DNA from: an uncultured Ruminococcus sp.
GTDB lineage: Bacteria > Bacillota > Clostridia > Oscillospirales > Ruminococcaceae
Direction: 5' to 3'
DNA length: 5,251 bases
NCBI GenBank assembly: GCA_900551505.1
Contig: URWK01000107.1
Coordinates: forward strand, 1-5,251
A model generated the notes under the pieces. The model did no database searches. It was not told the origin of the DNA and was given only the letters and a program-made list of their open reading frames with translations. This document shows, piece after piece, positions 1-5,251 of the stretch (positions within the stretch are counted from its first letter, which is position 1; each line of letters starts with the position of its first letter). The position numbers were made by a program, and so were the translations under genes.

Positions 1-170
<170 letters not shown>

Positions 171-186
171 ACATATCCGGTTACAG

Positions 187-211
187 AAAAACCCCCGCAA
201 ATTTGCAGGGG
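187..211 (-). terminator. Rho-independent terminator of ychF
   Basis: Bases 192-211 form a hairpin. CCCC at 192-195 pairs with GGGG at 208-211, one C/A mismatch follows, and then GCAAA pairs with TTTGC through a tight AT apex. Read on the minus strand, the stem is followed at once by five T (complement of 187-191). It lies 12 bases past the ychF stop codon, the expected place for its terminator. The plus side carries TATAATTTTTT, so it might work both ways, but no plus-strand gene ends here. Confidence 0.8.
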
Positions 212-223
212 TATAATTTTTTA

Positions 224-1318
224 TTATACGTTAAAGCGGAAAAGAACAATATCACCGTCATTCATGACATAATCTTTTCCTTCGAGCCTTACAAGCCCTT
301 TTTCCTTGGCATTCGCCATACTTCCGCACTTCATAAGGTCATCGAATGAAACCACTTCCGCACGGATGAAGCCTTTTTCAAAGTCTGTGTGAATCTTTCC
401 GGCAGCCTGAGGGGCTTTAGTGCCTTTCTTTATAGTCCAGGCTCTGACTTCCGGCTGACCTGCTGTAAGGAAAGAAATTAATCCGAGCAGTGAATAACCT
501 TCCTTAATGATACGGTTAAGCCCCGAAACTTCAAGCCCGAGGTCTGCAAGAAACATTTCCTTGTCTTCATCGCTCATATCCGAGATTTCGGCTTCAATCT
601 GGGCACATATCGGGAGAACTGCGGAATGTTCTTCTTCGGCAATTTTCTTTACAGTCCGGTAATGTTCGTTGGTTTCGATATTGTTCTTGAAGTCGTCTTC
701 GCAAAGGTTAGCCGCATAGATTACGGGCTTGGCGGAGAGGAGAGGGGTAGTTTTGAGAATTTCTCTTTCTTCATCGGTCATATCGAAAGAACGTGCGGAT
801 TTTCCGTTTTCGAGGTGTGCTTTAAGGTTTTCGAGAAAATCGAGTTCTACCTGAAATTTCTTATCGCCTTTAAGAGCCTTTTTAGTACGGTCAATACGTC
901 TTTCGAGCATTTCGATATCGGAGAAGATAAGTTCAAGGTTAATGGTTTCGATATCACGCTGAGGGTTTATTTCGCCGTCAACGTGGATAATGTCAATATC
1001 TTCAAAGCATCTTACAACATGAACGATAGCGTCAACTTCTCTTATATCTGCGAGAAATTTGTTCCCGAGTCCTTCGCCCTTTGAAGCACCTTTTACGAGT
1101 CCGGCAATATCCACGAATTCAAGGGTAGCAGGAGTAAATTTTACCGGGTTATACATTTTTGCGAGAGCGTCAAGTCTTTCGTCAGGCACAGAAACTATTC
1201 CGACATTCTTGTCAATGGTGCAGAACGGATAGTTTGCGGATTCAGCCCCTGCATTTGTAAGGGCATTGAAAAGAGTGGATTTTCCGACATTCGGAAGTCC
1301 GACCATACCAAGTTTCAT
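224..1318 (-). CDS. ychF: YchF/OLA1 family redox-sensitive ATPase
   Basis: This is a 364-residue cytosolic P-loop NTPase of the Obg-related YchF subfamily, essentially the same length as E. coli YchF (363). The family binds ribosomes and, unlike its GTPase relatives, prefers ATP. Visible motifs are the P-loop GLPNVGKST at 7-15, the G2 region PFCTI at 31-35, the G3 motif DIAGL at 70-74, and a G4 motif NLCE at 204-207. That last form replaces NKxD and explains ATP preference. H112 aligns with the catalytic histidine of E. coli YchF, and C33 with its redox-sensitive cysteine (both from recalled family alignment). A coiled-coil insert spans about 125-195. A TGS domain fills the C-terminus from about 281, ending FRFNV. 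The start is fixed by an AAAAGGACT ribosome binding site (1328-1336) about 9 bases upstream. It lies downstream of tRNA-Leu on the same strand and may be partly co-transcribed with it. Nothing in the protein looks broken. Confidence 0.97.
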   Translation of the reverse strand: MKLGMVGLPNVGKSTLFNALTNAGAESANYPFCTIDKNVGIVSVPDERLDALAKMYNPVKFTPATLEFVDIAGLVKGASKGEGLGNKFLADIREVDAIVHVVRCFEDIDIIHVDGEINPQRDIETINLELIFSDIEMLERRIDRTKKALKGDKKFQVELDFLENLKAHLENGKSARSFDMTDEEREILKTTPLLSAKPVIYAANLCEDDFKNNIETNEHYRTVKKIAEEEHSAVLPICAQIEAEISDMSDEDKEMFLADLGLEVSGLNRIIKEGYSLLGLISFLTAGQPEVRAWTIKKGTKAPQAAGKIHTDFEKGFIRAEVVSFDDLMKCGSMANAKEKGLVRLEGKDYVMNDGDIVLFRFNV

Positions 1319-1353
1319 AAATTAATCAGTCCTTTTATAGAATTTTCCGTTTT

Positions 1354-1393
1354 AAAAAATCGGCATTCCCACAATCTGATATTGGTCAGCCGA
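1354..1393 (-). terminator. Hairpin with T-tract between tRNA-Leu and ychF
   Basis: On the minus strand TCGGC (complement of 1389-1393) pairs with GCCGA (complement of 1360-1364). Inside, CAAT and ATTG pair around a five-base loop, with an internal bulge between the two short stems. Six T follow directly (complement of 1354-1359). Its place after the tRNA and before ychF fits a terminator of the tRNA transcript, or a leaky attenuator that lets some transcription reach ychF. The stem is short and interrupted, so efficiency is doubtful. I did not find a convincing separate ychF promoter. Confidence 0.45.
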
Positions 1394-1436
1394 CAATTTA
1401 TTTTTAAATATACTGATGAAAAGGCAAAAAAATAAA

Positions 1437-1519
1437 TGCGGATAACAGGACTTGAACCTGCACAGGGTTGCCCCCATCAGCACCTGAAGCTGACGTGTCT
1501 GCCATTCCACCATATCCGC
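1437..1519 (-). tRNA. tRNA-Leu, anticodon CAG
   Basis: This is an 83-nt class II tRNA that folds fully by eye. The 7-bp acceptor stem is GCGGATA/TATCCGC with discriminator A. The D arm GTGG...CAC has the GGCAGA loop typical of leucine tRNAs. The anticodon stem is TCAGC/GCTGA with loop TTCAGGT, so the anticodon is CAG and reads CUG. A long variable arm follows (GGGG...CCCT), then a T arm GCAGG-TTCAAGT-CCTGT. The long variable arm and the discriminator A support leucine. The 3' CCA is not encoded (TTT follows A73), so CCA-adding enzyme is needed. The gene is transcribed from the strong promoter just upstream. Confidence 0.97.
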
Positions 1520-1535
1520 ACATTATTACTTGAAT

Positions 1536-1564
1536 AGTATATCACAGAAAACAAGGTTTGTCAA
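1536..1564 (-). promoter_or_regulatory. Sigma-A-type promoter of tRNA-Leu
   Basis: On the minus strand there is a perfect -35 TTGACA (complement of 1559-1564), a 17-base spacer, and a -10 TATACT (complement of 1536-1541). A TGA immediately before the -10 makes it an extended -10. The predicted start of transcription is near 1529, giving a leader of about 10 bases before the tRNA, as expected for a stable-RNA gene. Confidence 0.88.
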
Positions 1565-1601
1565 GTAAAGAGCCGAAAAATAATTAAGTTTGAGGGATGG
1601 C

Positions 1602-1674
1602 GGAGAAAGTTCTGTAGTATGGGAAGCTGGTGACTGCAGAATTGGGTTTGCCGGAAGTTTTGAGGTATGGGGAA
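1602..1674. repeat. 73-bp direct repeat, copy 1
   Basis: This copy matches 1712-1784 at a constant offset of 110 bases with 7 mismatches and no gaps. It is G-rich on the plus strand and contains two related sub-motifs, GTAGTATGGG and GAGGTATGGGG, so it may itself be built of degenerate shorter units. Similar fragments lie at 1590-1603 and 1690-1702. It lies in the 1565-1844 intergenic stretch, where no gene is supported. Its role is unknown. It could be a remnant of a dispersed repeat or a local duplication. Confidence 0.85.
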
Positions 1675-1711
1675 ATTGGCGAAAAATGTTTTTAAGGTAG
1701 GATAATTGACG

Positions 1712-1784
1712 GGAGAAAGCTTTGTAGTATGGAAAGCTGGCGACTGCGAAATTGGATTTGCCGGAAGTTTTGAGGTATGGGGAA
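1712..1784. repeat. 73-bp direct repeat, copy 2
   Basis: This is the second copy of the repeat at 1602-1674, identical over the last 28 bases and differing at scattered positions before that. It ends one base before the long palindrome at 1786-1827, whereas copy 1 has no palindrome after it. An open frame runs through both copies, but it has no credible start or ribosome binding site and runs straight into the palindrome, so I do not call a gene. Confidence 0.85.
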
Positions 1785-1785
1785 G

Positions 1786-1827
1786 TCAGGGGGGCGACCC
1801 GCCCTTTAGGGCGGGTCGCCCCCCTGA
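1786..1827. repeat. Perfect GC-rich palindrome, 19-bp arms with TTTA loop
   Basis: The arms at 1786-1804 and 1809-1827 are exact reverse complements, beginning TCAGGGGGG and closing with CCCGCCC around a TTTA loop. The block is far more GC-rich than its surroundings. Downstream on the plus strand is TATTTTG, a poor U-tract; the minus strand has none. It ends 17 bases before the -35 of the ydjI-like promoter. It could be a dispersed palindromic element (REP/MITE-like), an insulating terminator, or a protein-binding site. The sequence alone does not decide. Confidence 0.85.
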
Positions 1828-1844
1828 TATTTTGCCAAAACCTA

Positions 1845-1873
1845 TTTACAAAATAAAAATATTTTGTTATAAT
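1845..1873 (+). promoter_or_regulatory. Sigma-A-type promoter of the ydjI-ydjG-ydjH-like genes
   Basis: A -35 TTTACA (1845-1850), a 17-base AT-rich spacer and a perfect -10 TATAAT (1868-1873) are present. Transcription should start near 1880, leaving a leader of about 70 bases with a small CCCT/AGGG hairpin at 1911-1920. I see no sigma-W type box (TGAAAC...CGTA), the class that drives the B. subtilis counterpart, and no recognisable operator. Confidence 0.85.
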
Positions 1874-1950
1874 AGAATAAATCTCAGACGATAAATAAAC
1901 ATATAAAATCCCTTCAGGGAAAATAAAGAAACAGGAGGCATATTTTAAAA

Positions 1951-3216
1951 ATGGGAATTATCAAGGCAGTTGCAGACTCCGTTGGCGGAGGTCTTGCGGA
2001 TTCATGGCTGGAAGTCATTCAGTGCGACATGACACCGGATACACTTATCTGTCCGGGCGTTCAGGTTACAAAGAACAGAAGACGAGGCACTAACACAAAA
2101 AGTTCGGATTACACCATTTCCAACGGTTCTGTTATTCATGTAGGTCAGAATCAGACAATGATTTTGACAGATGGCGGAAAGGTCGTTGACTTCTCAGCAG
2201 AACCGGGCTATTACACGGTAAACAATTCTTCAATGCCGTCAATGTTCAACGGTGAACTGAAAGCTTCCATCAAGGAAACTTTCGACAGAATAAAATTCGG
2301 CGGAATACCTTCAACATCTCAGAGAGTATACTATATTAATACCGCTGAAATTACAGGTTTTAATTTCGGAACACCAGAACCGATAAACTATTTTGACAAC
2401 TTCTATAATGCGGAACTTTTCCTCAAGTGCAACGGCTCTTACTCAATCAAGATTACCGACCCGCTCAAATTCTTCAGTCAGGTAGGATGCAGAGGCGGTC
2501 AGATGACTGCAAGCGATTTCGCAAGACAGTATGTTAATGAATTCCTCTGTGCATTGCAGTCAACAATTGCCCAGATGTCAGTTGACGGAATAAGAATAAG
2601 TCAGGTAAACTCAAAGGCAAGAGAACTTGCACAGTATATGTCAAAGACTCTTGACGAGGACTGGAACAACCTCAGAGGTATGGAAATCCTCTCAGTTGCG
2701 GTACGCCAGATTTCTTACGATGAAGAAAGCAAGAAGCTTATCAATATGAGAAACAAGGGTGCTATGATGTCAGACCCGACAATCAGGGAAGGTTTCGTAC
2801 AAAGCTCTATTGCAAGCGGTCTTGAATCGGCAGGTTCAAACACGGCAGGAGCAGGCAATGCATTCATGGGAATGAATATGGGAATGGCAGGAGCAGGAGG
2901 CTTCATGCAGAGTGCTTCAGCTACAAATTCGGCTCAGATGTTCGCACAACAGCAGAGAGTACAGCAACAAGCACCTGCTAACACATGGAAGTGTGCTTGC
3001 GGAGCAGAGAATACAGGCAAGTTCTGTGCGGAATGCGGAAGTCCTAAGCCTGCACCGGCTAATACTTGGAAATGTTCTTGCGGTGCGGAGAATACAGGTA
3101 AGTTCTGTTCAGAATGCGGAAGCCCGAAACCTGCTGACAATGGCAAATGGAAATGTTCTTGCGGTGCAGAGAATACAGGTAAATTCTGTGCAGAATGCGG
3201 AAGTCCGAGAAGATAA
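1951..3216 (+). CDS. ydjI: YdjI-like SPFH/band-7 protein with three C-terminal zinc ribbons
   Basis: This 421-residue soluble protein has no signal peptide or membrane segment. Residues 1-20 form the conserved amphipathic start (MGIIKAVADSVGGGLADSW) seen in YdjI-like SPFH proteins, often annotated 'virion core protein'. Residues ~25-270 are the SPFH/band-7 core, with family stretches such as ISNGSVIHV, QRVYYINTAEI, KITDPLKFF and LRGMEILSVA. Residues ~282-345 are a flexible Gly/Met/Ala/Gln linker. Three 27-residue zinc ribbons follow, starting at W346, W373 and W400, each C-x-C then CxxC (C348/350/359/362, C375/377/386/389, C402/404/413/416). The family's B. subtilis member is about 320 residues, so this one is long because of the linker and extra ribbons. 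AGGAGG at 1933-1938 sets the start, with a slightly long 12-base gap. Known of the family: B. subtilis YdjI is a cytosolic scaffold that links PspA to the membrane through YdjG and YdjH. The same role here is inferred. Confidence 0.9.
   Translation: MGIIKAVADSVGGGLADSWLEVIQCDMTPDTLICPGVQVTKNRRRGTNTKSSDYTISNGSVIHVGQNQTMILTDGGKVVDFSAEPGYYTVNNSSMPSMFNGELKASIKETFDRIKFGGIPSTSQRVYYINTAEITGFNFGTPEPINYFDNFYNAELFLKCNGSYSIKITDPLKFFSQVGCRGGQMTASDFARQYVNEFLCALQSTIAQMSVDGIRISQVNSKARELAQYMSKTLDEDWNNLRGMEILSVAVRQISYDEESKKLINMRNKGAMMSDPTIREGFVQSSIASGLESAGSNTAGAGNAFMGMNMGMAGAGGFMQSASATNSAQMFAQQQRVQQQAPANTWKCACGAENTGKFCAECGSPKPAPANTWKCSCGAENTGKFCSECGSPKPADNGKWKCSCGAENTGKFCAECGSPRR
2986..3213 (+). repeat. Three in-frame 81-bp tandem repeats encoding zinc ribbons
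   Basis: The units begin at 2986, 3067 and 3148, exactly 81 bp (27 codons) apart; the last is cut short by the stop codon. Each encodes WKC-x-CGAENTGKFC-x-ECGSP. Units 2 and 3 are nearly identical at DNA level and unit 1 differs mainly at third positions. The short PAPANT linker is also shared before units 1 and 2. This is the pattern expected of recent tandem duplication, and copy number could vary between strains or be misassembled from short reads. Confidence 0.92.
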
Positions 3217-3240
3217 TACATAACTTTTAATTTGCAAAAA

Positions 3241-3271
3241 AAGGGCGGTCATTTAGTCAATAACCGCCCTT
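3241..3271 (+). terminator. Hairpin between the ydjI-like and ydjG-like genes
   Basis: AAGGGCGGT (3241-3249) pairs perfectly with ACCGCCCTT (3263-3271). ATT and AAT can pair inside the loop. On the plus strand the following sequence is TTAAATAATTT, a broken U-tract, so termination is probably partial and the hairpin may also protect the 3' end of the first mRNA. On the minus strand the stem is followed by eight T, a strong terminator, but no minus-strand gene ends here. Confidence 0.65.
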
Positions 3272-3302
3272 AAATAATTTAATATAAAAAGAGAGGTACT
3301 TT

Positions 3303-4367
3303 ATGGAGATAGTACAATATAAATGCCCGAATTGTGGTGCAAACCTTTCTTTCAGTGCCGAGAAGCAAGGATTTGACTGTGAATACTGCTTCAGTTTCTT
3401 CACGGAGGAAGAAATAAAAAAAGCGTTTGCGGAAAATGAAAACATGGCACTTGACGAGAATGTCGGGGAACAGCAACAGAATAATGACGAATTTGCAGAA
3501 CACAATAATCTTTATTCATGCCCGAACTGCGGAGCTGAAATTGTTTCGGAAGATACAACTTCCGCAACGTTCTGTTACTATTGCCACAATCCTGTAATTC
3601 TGTCGGGAAGACTTTCGGGAGATTTCAGACCCGACAAGGTCATTCCGTTTAAGATAGAAAAAAATAAGGCAATTGATACTTTCAAAGAGTGGAGCGGAAA
3701 GAAATGGTTTGTGCCGGCTGCTTTCCATTCACAAGGTCAGATTGAAAAGATGACGGCAATTTATGTTCCGTTCTGGCTTGCCGACTGCATGACGGACGCT
3801 CAGGCAAGTGCTATAGGTAAAAAAATCAGGACTTGGACAGAGGGAGAATACCAGTGTACGGAAACTACCGAATACGCCGTTGAACGTCAGGCAAACATAA
3901 GATTTAAAGGTATTCCCATAGACGGTGCAAGCAAGATTGAAAATAGCCTTATGGAAGCGATAGAACCCTTTAATTACAACGACCTTAAAGACTTTTCAAT
4001 GTCATATCTCAGCGGATTTCTCGCACAGAAGTATGACGAGGGAAAAGCGGAAGTCTTCCCGAGGGTAAAGGAACGTGTTGAGCAGGGCATGGATTCCATA
4101 ATCAGAAATTCAATGAATTATGATTCGGTCAATATCGTCAGCAAGAATAACAGAATACTTAAAACAGACTGGCAATATTCCCTTATGCCGGTGTGGTTTC
4201 TGAATTTCAAGTACAATGATGAAGATTACAGTTTCACAATGAACGGTCAGACGGGTAAAATGGCAGGCAGATTGCCCGTAAGCAAGGGAAAAGTATTCGG
4301 ATTTATAGCAGGAGTGACAGCCGTGCTTACAGCGATAATAACACTTGGGGGGTACTTGCTTTCATGA
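3303..4367 (+). CDS. ydjG: YdjG-like tail-anchored protein with two N-terminal zinc ribbons
   Basis: This 354-residue protein is of the TFIIB-type zinc-ribbon family that includes B. subtilis YdjG (about 340 residues), often mislabelled a replication protein. Two CxxC pairs form the first ribbon (C8/C11 with C26/C29) and two more the second (C73/C76 with C91/C94), joined by an acidic, Gln/Asn-rich linker (43-70). Residues ~108-325 are the family's mixed alpha/beta domain, with stretches PDKVIPFKI, AIYVPFWLAD and LMPVWFLNFKY. One hydrophobic segment at about 331-352 ends the protein, so it should be anchored by its tail with the ribbons in the cytoplasm. AGAGAGG at 3290-3296, six bases before ATG, fixes the start. 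It follows the ydjI-like gene by 86 bases and overlaps the next gene by four. Role by analogy: membrane anchor for the SPFH protein. The ribbons more likely mediate protein contacts than DNA binding, but that is inference. Confidence 0.87.
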   Translation: MEIVQYKCPNCGANLSFSAEKQGFDCEYCFSFFTEEEIKKAFAENENMALDENVGEQQQNNDEFAEHNNLYSCPNCGAEIVSEDTTSATFCYYCHNPVILSGRLSGDFRPDKVIPFKIEKNKAIDTFKEWSGKKWFVPAAFHSQGQIEKMTAIYVPFWLADCMTDAQASAIGKKIRTWTEGEYQCTETTEYAVERQANIRFKGIPIDGASKIENSLMEAIEPFNYNDLKDFSMSYLSGFLAQKYDEGKAEVFPRVKERVEQGMDSIIRNSMNYDSVNIVSKNNRILKTDWQYSLMPVWFLNFKYNDEDYSFTMNGQTGKMAGRLPVSKGKVFGFIAGVTAVLTAIITLGGYLLS

Positions 4368-5119
4368 AGAACAGAAAATTAAAATCGTTAAGCCTTGCAG
4401 TGCTTACGCTGATAATGGCGGTATTCTGTTTCGGGATTTACGGAGCAGGTGCGGAAGCGGTAACGGAACAACATTTATTTGATGAATGTGATGTTATTGA
4501 TGATTCCAGGGAAGCGGAACTTAATGATATACTTGGCAAGACGGCAAAAGAAAATAACCTTAATATAGCAGTAGTCTTCGTCAATGATGTAGGCGGAAAG
4601 TCTGAAGAAGCTTTCGCAGATGACTATTATGACGACCTTTACGGGATAAATACAGACGGCGTTCTGATGCTGGTTTCGTATAATCCACGTTACTTCCATA
4701 TCTCGACAAGCGGTATAGGCATAGATTACTATGACAAGAGAATAGACGAAATAATCGGAAACATAAAGCCCTATTTAAGTGGTGGCGATGAATACAATGC
4801 GGTAGTTGAATTTAACAGTAATATTGCGAAATTCGCATACATACCGTCTTTCAACTGGGGTAAGACAGCAGCGATTGCATTTGCAATATCACTTGTAGTT
4901 GCTCTCATATGGGCAGGGATAATTGTTCACGGATACAAAGTTCCTGCTTCTGAAAATGCTACGGAATATGCTAAAAACGGCAATATTAATTTCAGAGTCA
5001 AGACTGACAGATATATTACGAAACACGTTACAAGGACAAAGATTTCAACCGACAGCGGAAGCGGTACACATACTTCAAGCAGTGGAGGCACTCACGGAGG
5101 CGGGGGAAGTTCTTTCTGA
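4364..5119 (+). CDS. ydjH: YdjH-like TPM-domain membrane protein
   Basis: This 251-residue protein is close in length to B. subtilis YdjH (254, UPF0603/TPM family). A signal sequence covers 1-32, with a basic n-region MKNRKLK, a hydrophobic core, and likely cleavage after A30 or A32. The TPM domain runs about 37-160, with LFDECDVIDDSREAEL at its start and GINTDGVLMLVSYNPRYFHI in its core; it should lie outside the cell. A transmembrane helix at about 167-189 is followed by a basic cytoplasmic stretch and a Ser/Gly/His tail ending GGGGSSF, typical of many TPM proteins. The ATG overlaps the upstream stop (ATGA, 4364-4367), implying translational coupling. GGGGGG at 4347-4352, inside the end of the upstream gene, is the best ribosome binding site. 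TPM domains are thought to act in membrane-protein or photosystem upkeep; some have phosphatase activity. Role here by analogy: partner of the YdjG-like anchor. The gene is complete, ending 12 bases before the artefact begins. Confidence 0.88.
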   Translation: MKNRKLKSLSLAVLTLIMAVFCFGIYGAGAEAVTEQHLFDECDVIDDSREAELNDILGKTAKENNLNIAVVFVNDVGGKSEEAFADDYYDDLYGINTDGVLMLVSYNPRYFHISTSGIGIDYYDKRIDEIIGNIKPYLSGGDEYNAVVEFNSNIAKFAYIPSFNWGKTAAIAFAISLVVALIWAGIIVHGYKVPASENATEYAKNGNINFRVKTDRYITKHVTRTKISTDSGSGTHTSSSGGTHGGGGSSF

Positions 5120-5130
5120 ATCAGGTTTTT

Positions 5131-5251
5131 CGGGGGGGGGGGGGGGGGGGGGGGGCCCCCGCCCCGCCCCCCCCCCGCCCCCGCCGCCGCAGGAACAAAG
5201 AAATCACGAAGACGCAAGAGAAAAAAAAAAAAAAAAAAAAAAATTAAAGAA
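5131..5251. other. Low-complexity homopolymer block, probable contig-end artefact
   Basis: After CAGGTTTTT the sequence turns into 24 consecutive G (5132-5155), then a C-rich block to about 5190. A short 30-base mixed stretch (5191-5220) that I do not recognise follows, and then 23 A. No coding or RNA signal is visible. It mirrors the poly-C at the left end and is best treated as technical. Any real terminator of the ydjH-like gene, or genes beyond it, is therefore missing. Confidence 0.83.

Noticed and set aside
626..1084. 152-codon plus-strand open frame inside ychF
   Set aside because: It is antisense to a fully conserved ychF, has no family resemblance and is Phe-rich as expected for a shadow frame.
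1602..1784. CRISPR-like repeat array
   Set aside because: There are only two imperfect 73-bp copies, with no regular short repeats and spacers and no cas genes.
1786..1827. Phage or integron attachment site near a tRNA
   Set aside because: No integrase gene and no duplicated tRNA 3' end is present; the palindrome lies on the promoter side of the tRNA, over 250 bp from it.
1706..1894. 62-codon frame with TTG start across repeat copy 2, the palindrome and the promoter
   Set aside because: It has no proper start, runs through a perfect palindrome and the TATAAT promoter, and shows no recognisable protein.
2912..3223. 103- and 95-codon frames on both strands over the zinc-ribbon repeats
   Set aside because: Both are repetitive only because the real gene's 81-bp repeats keep all frames in phase; the SPFH frame explains the DNA.
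3257..3728. Minus-strand frames of 70-82 codons within the ydjG-like gene
   Set aside because: They are antisense shadows without ribosome sites or family similarity.
3303..4367. Replication or transcription-initiation factor suggested by TFIIB-type ribbon labels
   Set aside because: The C-terminal membrane anchor and the SPFH and TPM neighbours fit the YdjG family; no helicase, primase or cyclin-fold domain is visible.
5191..5220. Short mixed sequence between C-rich and poly-A tracts as a gene fragment or adapter
   Set aside because: It is too short to assign, matches no adapter I recognise, and is flanked on both sides by artefact sequence.

Overview
The window looks like one complete short contig from a low-to-moderate GC Firmicute. 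It is most likely a Clostridia member of the Ruminococcus/Oscillospiraceae type. This rests on the codon style, AGGAGG-type ribosome binding sites, consensus sigma-A promoters, a tRNA gene without encoded CCA, and the gene families present. The taxonomic call is an inference from style and cannot be proven here. The first ~170 and last ~120 bases are homopolymer tracts (poly-C/poly-T at the left, poly-G/poly-C/poly-A at the right) and look like sequencing or assembly artefacts, not genome.

Left half, minus strand: a tRNA-Leu(CAG) gene (1437-1519) sits behind a near-perfect promoter (1536-1564). A hairpin with a T-tract follows it, then ychF (224-1318), the universally conserved Obg-family ATPase, which ends in a rho-independent terminator (187-211). 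This is ordinary housekeeping sequence.

Middle, 1565-1844: non-coding sequence between two divergent transcription units. It holds two ~90% identical 73-bp direct repeats 110 bp apart. Right after the second copy comes a perfect GC-rich palindrome with 19-bp arms. I see no gene here.

Right half, plus strand: a strong sigma-A-like promoter (1845-1873) drives three genes that match the Bacillus subtilis YdjI, YdjG and YdjH families. The first is a cytosolic SPFH/band-7 scaffold with three C-terminal zinc ribbons (1951-3216). A hairpin (3241-3271) separates it from a tail-anchored membrane protein with two N-terminal zinc ribbons (3303-4367). That gene overlaps by ATGA a secreted and membrane-anchored TPM-domain protein (4364-5119). 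In B. subtilis the YdjG, YdjH and YdjI proteins are encoded with the phage-shock protein PspA and link it to the membrane during envelope stress. Here the gene order is permuted, no pspA is visible, the promoter does not look sigma-W-like, and the scaffold's zinc ribbon has been triplicated. These differences, with the intergenic repeats, are the most interesting parts of the window.
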